From assembly GCF_006974145.1 (NCBI RefSeq), contig NZ_CP039456.1, positions 1,394,001 to 1,458,000 of the forward strand: a stretch of DNA of 64,000 bases, in the 5' to 3' direction. The position numbers and the translations under genes were made by a program. This document shows positions 25,226-34,310 of this stretch, one piece after another. Origin of the DNA: Changchengzhania lutea. Lineage in GTDB: Bacteria; Bacteroidota; Bacteroidia; Flavobacteriales; Flavobacteriaceae. Within the stretch, counting starts at the first letter, position 1. Every line of letters begins with the position of its first letter. The notes under the pieces were generated by a model. It did not search any database. It was not told the DNA's origin and worked only from the letters and a program-made list of their open reading frames with translations.

Positions 25226-25295
25226 AGCTACAGATTTTTTAATAAATATAGTTTAAATGCCATAATTACTTTATTTTGTTGAAAATTATTTCTCA

Positions 25296-25649
25296 ATGAA
25301 AAAAGTTTACTATTTAAAAACCTGTAGCACCTGTGTTAGAATTTTGAAGAATTTAAATTTATCTGAAGATTTTATATTACAGGATATAAAAACGGAACCC
25401 ATTACAAAGTCACAACTCGAAGCCATGAAAGACCTAGCTGGTAGCTATGAGTCCTTATTTAGCAAAAGAGCACAGCTTTATAAAACAAAAGGATTAAAAG
25501 CTATAGATTTAAAAGAGTCTGACTACAAAGCGTATATTTTGGAACATTATACCTTTTTAAGCAGACCGGTTATTATTATTGAAAATGCGATTTATATAGG
25601 TAATTCCAAGGCTACGATTGAGAGCGTTAAAGCTTCATTAAGTAAATAG
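25296..25649 (+). CDS. ArsC/Spx-family thioredoxin-fold protein
   Basis: A 117-residue protein of the ArsC family. It starts MKKVYYLKTCSTCVRILKNL, with a CSTC redox site near residues 10-13, and keeps RPVIIIENAIYIGN, the Arg-Pro turn typical of ArsC/YffB/Spx proteins. The second cysteine in a CxxC pair recalls Spx more than classical arsenate reductase. No ars genes adjoin it, so arsenate reduction should not be assumed. Confidence 0.85.
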   Translation: MKKVYYLKTCSTCVRILKNLNLSEDFILQDIKTEPITKSQLEAMKDLAGSYESLFSKRAQLYKTKGLKAIDLKESDYKAYILEHYTFLSRPVIIIENAIYIGNSKATIESVKASLSK

Positions 25650-25718
25650 TGGTTATTATTCGATTTCTCTTTTAAGACTTAAGGAACCTTTATACTCATA
25701 AAATTAATAACTGAACCA

Positions 25719-25765
25719 CTATGGACTAAAAGTCCATAGGTTCGCGATGGTGACTTAAAGTCACC
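25719..25765. repeat. tandem hairpins at the end of an IS200-like remnant
   Basis: CTATGGACT-AAA-AGTCCATAG (25719-25739) and GGTGACTT-A-AAGTCACC (25749-25765) are two perfect palindromes 9 nt apart. Subterminal hairpins are recognised by IS200/IS605 transposases, and these lie directly past the tnpA-like 3' fragment at 25772-25912. Confidence 0.7.
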
Positions 25766-25771
25766 CAATGG

Positions 25772-25912
25772 TCACTTCTCAATTATAAAATTCGTTGCAT
25801 TACCATCATCTGGTCTTCGATGGTGCTCCAAATACTCATTGACCATTTCATCAGTAATATTCCCGGTCCTCCAGCAACCATAACCAATTCCCCAAAAATG
25901 CCTTCCCCAGCC
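25772..25912 (-). pseudogene. 3' fragment of an IS200/IS605-type transposase (TnpA) gene
   Basis: On the minus strand this frame reads WGRHFWGIGYGCWRTGNITD then EMVNEYLEHHRRPDDG and ends EK-stop at 25772. The text matches the C-terminal third of IS200-like HUH transposases (the HFW...GYG...TGN.TDE...YLEHH pattern). The HUH motif and Tyr nucleophile region are missing: upstream of 25912 the sequence continues open but reads as unrelated Cys-rich text (VAPCACIACACIRHPFF). So only a 47-codon tail remains. The stretch 25913-26100 is noticeably richer in G+C than its neighbours and holds no recognised gene. Confidence 0.75.
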
Positions 25913-26152
25913 ACCATTAAGCAAAAAGAATGGATGCCTAATACAGGCGCAAGCAATACAAGCACAGGGAGCAACATCGCAGTAGTCGCCAAAGGACAGT
26001 CCGTGCTCATTACCCGGGCGACGGGCTTCAGCAAAAAAGTTTCATAGCTTCCGCACTGAGTCACAGAACCTGTTCGCAAGTAACCAAGGTGTGCTTTTAA
26101 GTTAGGTATTTAAATACACTTACCTCTACAATTTTAATCTATAGTATCTAAT

Positions 26153-27205
26153 TTACACATCATTATAATCTACCACAATTGTAGGGGTAATAGCTTGTGC
26201 TTGACAGGTTAAAATTAAACCTTCGTCAATATCACTATCTGTCAAAATATTGTTATGAAGCATATTAGCTTCACCTTCAGTGAGTCTAGCGATACAGCTG
26301 CTACAAATACCTCCTTGGCAAGAGTAAGGGGCGTCAATACCTTCATTTAAAGCAGCTTCTAGTATGGTGCTTTTTTGTGACATTGTAAAGAGCAACTCTT
26401 TCTTTTTTATTATAACGGTTATTTTTGTACTGCCATCCAATACATTTTTTATAGTATTAGCAGGAGCTGAAACTTTAAATAGTTCAAAATGAATATTATT
26501 ATTTTTTATATCATACTCTTGTAAAACTTCTGAAACAGCAGTTATCATAGCTTCTTGCCCACATAAGTAGAATGCATCGACAATAATACCTTTATATTTA
26601 TTTTCGATAAAGTATTTTACTATGTTTTTTTCAATTCGACCAAATAAAGCATTCTCCTCATCACTTTGGCTAAATACAAATTCAAAATTAAACTGATTTG
26701 GATATTTTAGATTAAGATCTAGTAATTCCGCATAAAAAATAGTATCCTTAGGTGTTTTATTACCATAAATTAAAATAAATTTACTTAAAGGCTCTTCTTC
26801 TAAAACGGTCTTTATAATGCTCATGATTGGAGTAATACCACTACCAGTAGCAAAACCCACAATAATTCTTGCTGTAGATTTAATTGGCTCGAAAACAAAA
26901 CGTCCTTTTGGTGGAGCTACCTCCAAAACATCATTAGCTTTTAACTGAGTATTTGCATAAACTGAAAATAATCCGTTTTCAACTTTTTTAATAGCTACTT
27001 TTAGTTCATTGCTTTTTGGAGAAACACATAACGAATAATCTCTACGAATTTCCTTTCCTTTAATTTTAGTTTTAAGCGTGATATACTGCCCTGCCTTAAA
27101 GGCAAAAATTTCGTTTAAATTCTGAGGCACATCAAAACTAATGATTACAGCGTTATCAGTATCTTTAATAACTTTCTTTATTGTTAGTTGGTGAAATTGT
27201 GACAT
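26153..27205 (-). CDS. PaaE/ferredoxin-NADP-reductase-like protein with C-terminal 2Fe-2S domain
   Basis: A 350-residue flavoprotein reductase. Order: FAD-binding barrel (RRDYSLCVSP, the RxYS motif), NAD(P)-binding domain (VGFATGSGITPIMSII and YLCGQEAM), then a plant-type ferredoxin domain with cysteines in APYSCQGGICSSC and LTCQA. It would pass electrons from NAD(P)H to a partner. It is the last gene of the run SusC-SusD-PepSY on this strand, though a 360-nt gap separates it from the PepSY gene. No phenylacetate degradation genes adjoin, so a role as reductase for an imported metal chelate is a better fit to context; this is inference. Confidence 0.88.
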   Translation of the reverse strand: MSQFHQLTIKKVIKDTDNAVIISFDVPQNLNEIFAFKAGQYITLKTKIKGKEIRRDYSLCVSPKSNELKVAIKKVENGLFSVYANTQLKANDVLEVAPPKGRFVFEPIKSTARIIVGFATGSGITPIMSIIKTVLEEEPLSKFILIYGNKTPKDTIFYAELLDLNLKYPNQFNFEFVFSQSDEENALFGRIEKNIVKYFIENKYKGIIVDAFYLCGQEAMITAVSEVLQEYDIKNNNIHFELFKVSAPANTIKNVLDGSTKITVIIKKKELLFTMSQKSTILEAALNEGIDAPYSCQGGICSSCIARLTEGEANMLHNNILTDSDIDEGLILTCQAQAITPTIVVDYNDV

Positions 27206-27564
27206 AAATTTTAATAAATTTATAAGGGCGAATGCATATTCGTTATAAATTCCATACGGAAGAATTTTTAAGGATCTTAAAAAAAATAGCTTTAGTATAA
27301 AGGAAATAGTATTAATGAACCATTTGAATATCTATTAGAGAAAGCCTATCTCCACAACGCGATTTGATTCCTAGTTTACCAATGAAAACTAGATAAACGA
27401 ATCATCAAATTAATTCAATTTCCCCAAGGGCGTTCATTAATCCCTTAAAAATCAATGTGCTTCCGAGTTAAGAAGTAAGGCTTACCATAACACTCTCAAT
27501 AAATATATCACTATAAATAAACTTCTTATTATTCATGGTAAACCTTCAAAATAATCTCAATACT
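27206..27564. other. 359-bp gap with no recognised gene
   Basis: Between the reductase and PepSY genes. I see no credible frame. A palindrome CTAGTTT/AAACTAG at 27371-27392 is enclosed by GATTC...GAATC, and AAGGG/CCCTT pairs occur near 27425-27445. The gap is unusual within a same-strand cluster and may hide a promoter or a decayed gene. Confidence 0.5.
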
Positions 27565-28302
27565 TTATTTCTTCTTTGCCTTTTTCTTAACTGGGTTTAA
27601 TAGCTTTCTAACAGAAGGAGATGAGATGTACCATAGTAAAAAACCACTCATTACTGTTATTAACCCTAAAATAGAAAATATTCTTAAAAGTGTATTGTTA
27701 AAGTTATCTCTTCCTTCATAATCCATTGTATGTGTCATCCATAAAAAATCAAAAATACGCCAGTTGCGATGTCTTACAGTTTGAAATTTGCCATCATTAA
27801 TTGATATATATGCTTTTAGCGCTTCATCATTTGAATAAGAAACTACATATGCTGGCAATTTCCCTATATCCTTTCTTTGGCGAAATTCATGATGATTATC
27901 AGTCTCAGTTAATATGTCAATTGATACCACTTTTAAATCATCCCTCATTCTTTTATTAGCTATATATAATGCTTCATCTTGAGTAATTCCATTTTTTGGA
28001 TTACCTGAATTAGCATCAAAGAGTTTACTTTCATTCAGCCAATAATAGGGCTTGTCCGCAATATTTAACAATTCCAATGAAGTAATATCTTCGTTTGATT
28101 GTATTTCGTTTGGGCCAATCAAATTACTAAATGATGTTTTTAACATCGATTCATTCAGAAATTGGTCGCCATGAATTTCATCAATATCAGTCCAACTAAA
28201 ATATAAACCACTTATTGTCCACATAAGGAATTGTATGCCCAAAAATAAGCCCAAATAGCGATGAACCTTTCTTATTTTTGATGCTGTATGTCTATTTACC
28301 AT
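27565..28302 (-). CDS. PepSY-domain membrane protein (putative reductase component)
   Basis: About 245 residues from ATG 28302 (MVNRHTASKIRKVHRYLGLFLG). An upstream ATG at 28335 adds only a hydrophobic leader. There is an N-terminal membrane helix (about 15-37, following VHRYLG), a periplasmic PepSY-like part with ITQDEALYIA, and a C-terminal helix (RIFSILGLITVMSGFLLWY) preceded by WMTHTMDY. Histidines bracketing the helices are typical of PepSY-associated transmembrane proteins, some of which are heme-linked ferric reductases. It lies just downstream of the SusD gene, recalling the XusA-XusB-XusC arrangement of Bacteroides siderophore use. Confidence 0.85.
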   Translation of the reverse strand: MVNRHTASKIRKVHRYLGLFLGIQFLMWTISGLYFSWTDIDEIHGDQFLNESMLKTSFSNLIGPNEIQSNEDITSLELLNIADKPYYWLNESKLFDANSGNPKNGITQDEALYIANKRMRDDLKVVSIDILTETDNHHEFRQRKDIGKLPAYVVSYSNDEALKAYISINDGKFQTVRHRNWRIFDFLWMTHTMDYEGRDNFNNTLLRIFSILGLITVMSGFLLWYISSPSVRKLLNPVKKKAKKK

Positions 28303-28378
28303 AATTGTATTTATTTTTTTTAAATAAAAGAACATAGCGCTATTTCCAATAAAATAGCGCTATGGAGCTTTGACTAAA

Positions 28379-29797
28379 TTAGTATCCTCCTTGTGTTTGT
28401 ACCATTCCTGATGCGTTAATTTCTTCAATTGGAATGGGATAAATAGTTTGATAATTATCAAACTTAATCGTTATTTTGTCTAGCGGTATATTTTCATGAT
28501 CTGATGCAACACGAGTAATGTCCTTACCTCTTCTAATATAATCATATACACCATGACCTTCTACTGCTAACTCTTTTCTTCTTTCAATAGCGATTTCATC
28601 TACAAGGGCATCTCCAGTTAACGTTGATAAAGTATAGGATGTGCTTCTTCGTTGGGTAACTTCAAATAGGTAGCTCGCGCCGTCCCCGTTACTTCTTGCT
28701 GCAGCTTCGGCAGCAATCAGAAAAACTTCTGACAAACGAATGACAACAACATTATGAGACCCCTCTTGAGCAACATCTAAATACTTTGCATAACTTAATT
28801 CGTCTGTAGTTTCTCTATCCTCTTGAAAAAATTGGCCTCTCGGGTCATCAGCAAATTGAGTCAATAATGTTTTAAATGAAAGTGTTGCCAAAATATCTTC
28901 CTGTCCTCCATTATCGTTTGTTAATTGAGCACTTATAGCACTACTTCCTACAGAATTATTTGGATGAATTAAATCTAGTTCAAATAAAGATTCTGAATTA
29001 AAAGGATCTCTTGTAAAATTAGATATATTCATTAAGCTACTGGAACCCATCGTTGAGATAACTTTTTCTGCATAGATGAGCGAATTAGCCCAATCTTCTT
29101 GATATAAATAAGTTCTTGCCAATAATGCTTGCACAGCTGTTTTATTAATGAATCTTGAATTTTCGACAGGACTCAATAAAGCTTCAGCGGCTTTATAATC
29201 GGTAATTACTTGCGCATATACATCTGCAACAGTGCCTCTTTCTATTATTGCTGCCCCAGTAACTTCAACAACCAAAGGGATTCCTTGAGACGACCCATTA
29301 CCTATTATCCATGGATAGGAAAATGTTCTTACCAAATCAAAGTGAATCATAGCTCTTAAGGCCAGTGCTTCTCCTTTTATTCTGTTACGCTCACCATCAT
29401 CTCCAGGTACTTCATCAATTTTTGCTAAGAGAATATTAAGATTATTTAATGCCTTATAGCAAGAACTCCACATATTAAAAGCATTTCCATTTAATATAGC
29501 AGTTTCACTATATTCATATTCTACCCTTAAAGGATTCCTCTCATTTAAACTAGGCTTGATGGCTCTAAAATCGGTGCCTTTCATGGCAGCACGTAAATAA
29601 AGCCCTGCACCCAAATAGCTTGTTCCAGCAATCTCGTTATATACTCCCATTAAAACACCATTTGCCTTCGTTACAGTAGAGAATACTATTACTTCATTTA
29701 TTTGATCGTCAGGAAATTTTTCCAATACATTTTCACAAGAGCTAAGCAGTATACTCATTACCAACATGTACACTATTGTTTTTATATTTTTCATCAT
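28379..29797 (-). CDS. SusD/RagB-family surface lipoprotein
   Basis: A 472-residue SusD-like nutrient-binding lipoprotein. The lipobox is LLSSC (Cys21) after MMKNIKTIVYMLVMSIL. TPR-like segments include NAFNMWSSCYKALNNLNILL, RIKGEALALRAMIHFDLVRTFSYPW (the classic SusD LRA..F.LV..Y motif) and ALLARTYLYQEDW; the C-terminal RRKELAVEGHGVYDYIRRGKD is also standard. It acts as lid for the SusC barrel. An AGGAG lies 4 nt before ATG 29797 and 7 nt before ATG 29794, so the second Met may be the real start. The ligand cannot be read from sequence. Confidence 0.93.
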   Translation of the reverse strand: MMKNIKTIVYMLVMSILLSSCENVLEKFPDDQINEVIVFSTVTKANGVLMGVYNEIAGTSYLGAGLYLRAAMKGTDFRAIKPSLNERNPLRVEYEYSETAILNGNAFNMWSSCYKALNNLNILLAKIDEVPGDDGERNRIKGEALALRAMIHFDLVRTFSYPWIIGNGSSQGIPLVVEVTGAAIIERGTVADVYAQVITDYKAAEALLSPVENSRFINKTAVQALLARTYLYQEDWANSLIYAEKVISTMGSSSLMNISNFTRDPFNSESLFELDLIHPNNSVGSSAISAQLTNDNGGQEDILATLSFKTLLTQFADDPRGQFFQEDRETTDELSYAKYLDVAQEGSHNVVVIRLSEVFLIAAEAAARSNGDGASYLFEVTQRRSTSYTLSTLTGDALVDEIAIERRKELAVEGHGVYDYIRRGKDITRVASDHENIPLDKITIKFDNYQTIYPIPIEEINASGMVQTQGGY

Positions 29798-29828
29798 TTT
29801 TCTCCTTTTATTTTGTTAAAAATTACTG

Positions 29829-32800
29829 TTAAAAATCAAGCTTTAAACCCAAAGTAAAACTTCTAGCTGTTGGGATTTGATAAAAATTTACTCCATTTAT
29901 CGAAGATTCTGGGTCATAACCGTCTAGCTCTGTTGATAGAAATACATTATTTATTAAAGCATACAAATTTACAGATTGTATATACTTATTTTTAATAGGT
30001 ACGTTATATCCAAGACGTATGTTTTTAAGTTTTAAATAATCTGCACTATACAAATATCTTGTTGATATAGCATTGGACCCGTTAGTGGCTCCATTTATTC
30101 TTACAGGAACATTTGTATTAGTATTTGTTGGAGTCCACCTATTTAATTGATTTGTTGTTACGGTATATTGAGGTCTCGCCCCATCATCATCTCTTTTGTA
30201 CGAGGTTAAATCATATACACTACCACCAATTCCATAAGTGAATAAAAAATTAAAGCTCCAGTTCTTATATGTGATTTCATTAGAAAAACCACCTTGAACG
30301 TCCTGTGTTGCTTGACCAAAAATACCGTAACCAGCTTCTTGATAGTCCTCTGTAATTGATCCTGTTCTATTTCCATTATTATCTAAAACATACCATTGAG
30401 CACTACCGGTTTCTGGATTCACTCCTTTATAATCTCTTAGATAAAAAGAATAAAAATTTTCTCCTTCTCGACGAATAATAGGGTATTCATCATAGTTTCT
30501 AGAAGTAATAATAATATCGCTAGGCAATTGAGTAATCTTATTTTTTAAAGTACTCGTATTGATAGTAGTATTCCATGTAAAATCTTCTTGTTCTATAATA
30601 CTAGCTCCTAATGAAAACTCAAGTCCACTATTCTCCATACTACCATAATTTCTTAACGCAGTATTAAATCCACTAGTAGAAGATATAGGTACGTCTAATA
30701 ATATATTATCAGTTTTTTTATTAAAATACTCCAGAGTTATCGCATACTTATCAAACAATTGAAAATCAAATCCTATATTAAAATTTTCACTTGTTTCCCA
30801 AGATAAATTTTCGTTAGCAACTTGAGATAGTTGTACCCCTGCATCGTCTCCATAGCCATTTCCTCCACTAAAAAAAGGAAGATGTGCATATAATTGAGAC
30901 GGTAAGTTCCCATTTGTACCATAACTAGCTCTTAATTTCATATCTTGAAAAACACCATCCTTTCCCTCCATAAAATTCTCTTGACTTATTCTCCAAGCAC
31001 CAGAAATTGCCCAAAAATTACCCCATCTTGAATTAATTCCAAACCTTGAAGAACCATCTCGTCGAAAACTTCCACTTAAATAATACTTTTTATCAAAGTC
31101 ATAGTTAACCTGTGAAAGAAAAGAAACTAAACCATAGCCTGTTTCATTACCTGAAAAACCCCAATTTCCGTTAACTCCATTTGGCGCTAGTAAATCGTCA
31201 TCCAATACATCATATCCATCTATTCCAATCCACTTAGCCTTAGTATCTTCTATTTCAAAACCAGCTAAGGCGCTAACAGTGTGTTTTTCATTAAATACTT
31301 TATTATAATTTACAATATTAGAACTTGTTATTTTGAATCCTTCTTGTTTATATTGCCCCGTTGCTCCATTCCATTGTCCTGCACCCGAGCCAAATTGACT
31401 ATTGTCATAACTAACTTCATCTGTTGAGTAATGTTCTATACCAAATGTGGATTTGAATGATAAATTTTCATTAAAATCTAATTTTCCCCAAAAAGTTCCT
31501 CTGGTCCTAAATTCATCATTTGTAAACACTCCTAATGCTAATAAAGCAGAGGGATTAGAATTTGCGTCTAACTGGTTTGGCAAATCGGCGTACGAACCAT
31601 CATCATTTCTTATACGAGCTACTGCGGGAATCATACGTGCCATATAATAAGGATTTAATGAGAATGCTCTCTCATAAGTTGCTCCCCTTTTCCTTAAAGC
31701 CATCGATAAATTAGCACCGAAACTTACATAATCATTTGCCTTGTTTTCTAAATTAATTCTACCTGAATAACGTTTCAAATCAGACCCTACAAATGTTCCT
31801 TCTTGATCTAAATATTCACCTGAAACAAAAAATTTGAACGTATCTGACCCCCCACTGGCAGTAAGGTTATATTTTTGAGTTACACCATTTCTTGAAATAT
31901 CTCCAATCCAATCACTATTATATGCCGTAGTTCCATATAACTGTTCATAGTTTGTAGTAGCTATAGCAACATAAGAGTTATAAAGGCTTGAATTAGCATA
32001 AACACCTTTAAAATCGCTATTATCATTATTCACAATTAGCCTGTTCACATCACCTTCTAACCATAATTCTTTATATTGCTCTCCGTTAACTAAGTTTTCC
32101 ATGCCTAAGTTATTGGCAAAACCTAATTGAGAAGTAAATGAAAATTTAGTTTTTCCGCTTTGCCCTCGTTTTGTTGTAATAATAATTACACCGTTAGCTG
32201 CTCGAGAACCATATAAGGAAGCTGCCGCTGCATCTTTTAATACTGTAAGAGTTGCGATATCGTTAGGGTTGATACTGGTTAAGGGATTCTCTGCTTGAAT
32301 ACTCCCATTACTAGCTCCTCCCCAAGCTCTTAAAGTGGCATCCGAGTTAATCACCACACCGTCAACTACGTATAAAGGTTGAGATGACCCATTTACCGAA
32401 CCAACCCCTCTAATACGAATATTTGATGGCCCACCTGGTTGTCCAGTAGTAGCAATCTGAACTCCAGCAACATTACCCTGTAATCCCTCCTCAAAACTAC
32501 TAGTAGCTTCTCTAACAATTGCTTCTGTTTTAACAGTTTGTGCAGATCCTGTAAAACTGCTTTTTTTAGAGGTTCCATAAGCAGTTATTACGACTTCGTC
32601 TAATTGGTTATCTACTTCCATTGTCACATTAATAATGTTTGATTCTCCTACTGTAAATTCTAATGATTTGAATCCTACATAAGAAAAAATTAAAACCTCA
32701 CCCTCACTAATACCGATTGTGTAATTGCCGTCAAAATCTGATTGTGCTCCTTTAGTTGTTCCCTTTACAATAATATTTACTCCAGGTAAAGGTATCCCTG

Positions 32801-32984
32801 AATTGTCAGTAACAGTACCTGTAATTGTTTTTTCTTGAAGGTTAATTATGTTATCTGTATATATTGAATTTGCATAAACAGGGCTGAAATTTATATTAAT
32901 TAATACAAGAAACGTAATTAATATATAATCTCTAAGATTCCTTTTTTTCTTAAAAACGGAATTGATGTTGTTAATTTTATTCAT
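29829..32984 (-). CDS. SusC/RagA-family TonB-linked outer membrane transporter
   Basis: A 1051-residue SusC-type receptor. Order: signal peptide (to about residue 39), carboxypeptidase-like domain (TITGTVTDNSGIPLPGVNI, near 53-130), TonB box region DEVVITAYG, plug with NVAGVQIATTGQPGGPSNIRI then RGVGSVNGSSQPLYVVDGV, and a barrel ending FTLGLKLDF. Length is typical. It forms an operon with the SusD gene 31 nt downstream, then PepSY. It should take a bulky substrate across the outer membrane using TonB energy. No glycoside hydrolases adjoin, which argues against a polysaccharide locus and for a small chelate. Confidence 0.94.
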   Translation of the reverse strand: MNKINNINSVFKKKRNLRDYILITFLVLININFSPVYANSIYTDNIINLQEKTITGTVTDNSGIPLPGVNIIVKGTTKGAQSDFDGNYTIGISEGEVLIFSYVGFKSLEFTVGESNIINVTMEVDNQLDEVVITAYGTSKKSSFTGSAQTVKTEAIVREATSSFEEGLQGNVAGVQIATTGQPGGPSNIRIRGVGSVNGSSQPLYVVDGVVINSDATLRAWGGASNGSIQAENPLTSINPNDIATLTVLKDAAAASLYGSRAANGVIIITTKRGQSGKTKFSFTSQLGFANNLGMENLVNGEQYKELWLEGDVNRLIVNNDNSDFKGVYANSSLYNSYVAIATTNYEQLYGTTAYNSDWIGDISRNGVTQKYNLTASGGSDTFKFFVSGEYLDQEGTFVGSDLKRYSGRINLENKANDYVSFGANLSMALRKRGATYERAFSLNPYYMARMIPAVARIRNDDGSYADLPNQLDANSNPSALLALGVFTNDEFRTRGTFWGKLDFNENLSFKSTFGIEHYSTDEVSYDNSQFGSGAGQWNGATGQYKQEGFKITSSNIVNYNKVFNEKHTVSALAGFEIEDTKAKWIGIDGYDVLDDDLLAPNGVNGNWGFSGNETGYGLVSFLSQVNYDFDKKYYLSGSFRRDGSSRFGINSRWGNFWAISGAWRISQENFMEGKDGVFQDMKLRASYGTNGNLPSQLYAHLPFFSGGNGYGDDAGVQLSQVANENLSWETSENFNIGFDFQLFDKYAITLEYFNKKTDNILLDVPISSTSGFNTALRNYGSMENSGLEFSLGASIIEQEDFTWNTTINTSTLKNKITQLPSDIIITSRNYDEYPIIRREGENFYSFYLRDYKGVNPETGSAQWYVLDNNGNRTGSITEDYQEAGYGIFGQATQDVQGGFSNEITYKNWSFNFLFTYGIGGSVYDLTSYKRDDDGARPQYTVTTNQLNRWTPTNTNTNVPVRINGATNGSNAISTRYLYSADYLKLKNIRLGYNVPIKNKYIQSVNLYALINNVFLSTELDGYDPESSINGVNFYQIPTARSFTLGLKLDF

Positions 32985-33164
32985 AAGCTTGTGTTTTATA
33001 ATTAATTATTATCGCTGTAAAATACAGTAGTTCATTTTATAACAAATTTTAGTTTATCTTCTTTAATTACCCATTTCATATATTGTATTAATTAATATAA
33101 ATTTTGCTCTGAATTAAATCCCTTTCCATAAGAAAATTATGAGTGAAATCAAAAATGAAGTTTC

Positions 33165-33176
33165 ATTTGTCCAAAT
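33165..33176. promoter_or_regulatory. candidate LysR-type operator
   Basis: ATTTG-TC-CAAAT is a short dyad in the 245-bp gap between the divergent susC and lysR-type genes, 53 nt before the LysR start. LysR regulators usually bind dyads in such shared promoters. The site is AT-rich and only 12 bp, so it is tentative. No other gene is seen in 32985-33229. Confidence 0.3.
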
Positions 33177-33229
33177 TTATTCTTATTTTTAATACCTAAC
33201 AAGACTAATTAAGTAAGTTATTGATGTTT

Positions 33230-34111
33230 ATGGGTAATCAAATAGAATTAAGACATATTCGCTATTTTTTAGCTGTAGCTGAAGAATTGCACTTTAGAAA
33301 AGCTGCGGAGCGATTATACATTTCTCAACCAGGACTGAGCAGGCAAATAAAACAAATGGAAGATGATTTGGGAATTAAATTATTTGAACGAAATAACAGA
33401 AAAGTAAATTTGACCAAGGTCGGTCTGTATCTTAAAACTGAACTTTCAAGAAAATTAAAAAATTTAGATCATATTTTCAACCATGCTAAATTGCTTCATG
33501 AAGGAAAGAATGGTATTTTAAATTTAGGTTATGTAGGCTCTGCCATGCAAAAAATTATCCCCGATCTACTATTGAAGTTTAAGAAAGATCATCCAAATGT
33601 TCTATTTAATTTAAAAGAAATGGACAATAAAAGACAAATAGAACATTTATTTTTGCAAAATATTGATGTAAGTTTCACAAGGTTAGAAAGGGTTTCAAGA
33701 GATCTAAATATTCAGCAAGTTTTAAAAGAACCTTTTTGTTTAGTTCTTCCAAAAAATTATCCAATAGATAGTACAAATTTTAAAGACATTTCTCAATTTA
33801 AAAATGAATCTTTTATCCTGTTTGACGAAGAATTCAGTCCGTCTTATCACAAAAAAGTAATGCAAATTTTTGACGATAGTGGGTTTACCCCTCAAATTTC
33901 TCATAATACAATCCATTCAAGTACCATTTACAAATTAGTTGAAAATAATTTAGGCATTGCTATAGTTCCAAAATCTTTACAACTTAAATTTTATAAAAAC
34001 GTGAAGTTTATTGAATTGGATAAAATTCCTCAACGAACAATTTTATCCATTGTATGGGATAATAACAATACAAATCCCATTTTAGAAATTTTATTGAAAT
34101 ATTTTAAATAA
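33230..34111 (+). CDS. LysR-family transcriptional regulator
   Basis: A 293-residue regulator from ATG 33230 (MGNQIELRHIRYFLAVAEEL); two start codons 6 and 9 nt upstream are possible. The N-terminal wHTH contains HFRKAAERLYISQPGLSRQIKQMEDDLGIKLFER, the standard LysR signature, followed by a periplasmic-binding-like effector domain. It is transcribed away from the SusC-SusD-PepSY-reductase cluster, the usual geometry for a LysR activator of that cluster. The inducer may be the transported ligand or a product; not known. Confidence 0.93.
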   Translation: MGNQIELRHIRYFLAVAEELHFRKAAERLYISQPGLSRQIKQMEDDLGIKLFERNNRKVNLTKVGLYLKTELSRKLKNLDHIFNHAKLLHEGKNGILNLGYVGSAMQKIIPDLLLKFKKDHPNVLFNLKEMDNKRQIEHLFLQNIDVSFTRLERVSRDLNIQQVLKEPFCLVLPKNYPIDSTNFKDISQFKNESFILFDEEFSPSYHKKVMQIFDDSGFTPQISHNTIHSSTIYKLVENNLGIAIVPKSLQLKFYKNVKFIELDKIPQRTILSIVWDNNNTNPILEILLKYFK

Positions 34112-34162
34112 AAAAATTCTTGAATCCGACTATACCCGATACATGGACTTGCTAAAACAAAA

Positions 34163-34188
34163 AAGACCTTACATTTCTGTAAAGTCTT
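34163..34188 (-). terminator. terminator of displaced tRNA-Asn 3' end
   Basis: On the minus strand AAGACTTTACA, loop GAAA, TGTAAGGTCTT forms a strong hairpin followed by TTTTTGTTTT. It sits 12 nt past the tRNA 3' fragment at 34201, the same spacing and layout as the terminator after the intact tRNA-Asn at 40591. Confidence 0.75.
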
Positions 34189-34200
34189 TCTCTTACTAAG

Positions 34201-34227
34201 CTCCTTCTCTTGGGCTCGAACCAAGGA
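34201..34227 (-). repeat. tRNA-Asn 3'-end fragment (island attachment repeat, distal copy)
   Basis: These 27 bp repeat the 3' end of tRNA-Asn (40591-40617) with two differences, both in the T stem (CTTGG/CCAAG here, CTAGG/CCTAG there) and compensatory, so the stem still pairs. The acceptor 3' strand AGAAGGA, the discriminator G and the T loop are kept. The rest of the tRNA is absent. With its own terminator it looks like the original 3' end displaced when an island entered the gene. Confidence 0.82.
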
Positions 34228-34310
34228 GATTAAACTGCTTTACATCAAATGCTTGACAACTTGACAACTTTTATTGTAACCTTTTTGTATGCCTTTTTTA
34301 AATAATTAAA

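Noticed and set aside
25783-26079. Minus-strand 98-codon frame with hydrophobic text
   Set aside because: It is the shifted frame over the IS200 transposase remnant; the neighbouring frame carries recognisable transposase text, this one does not.
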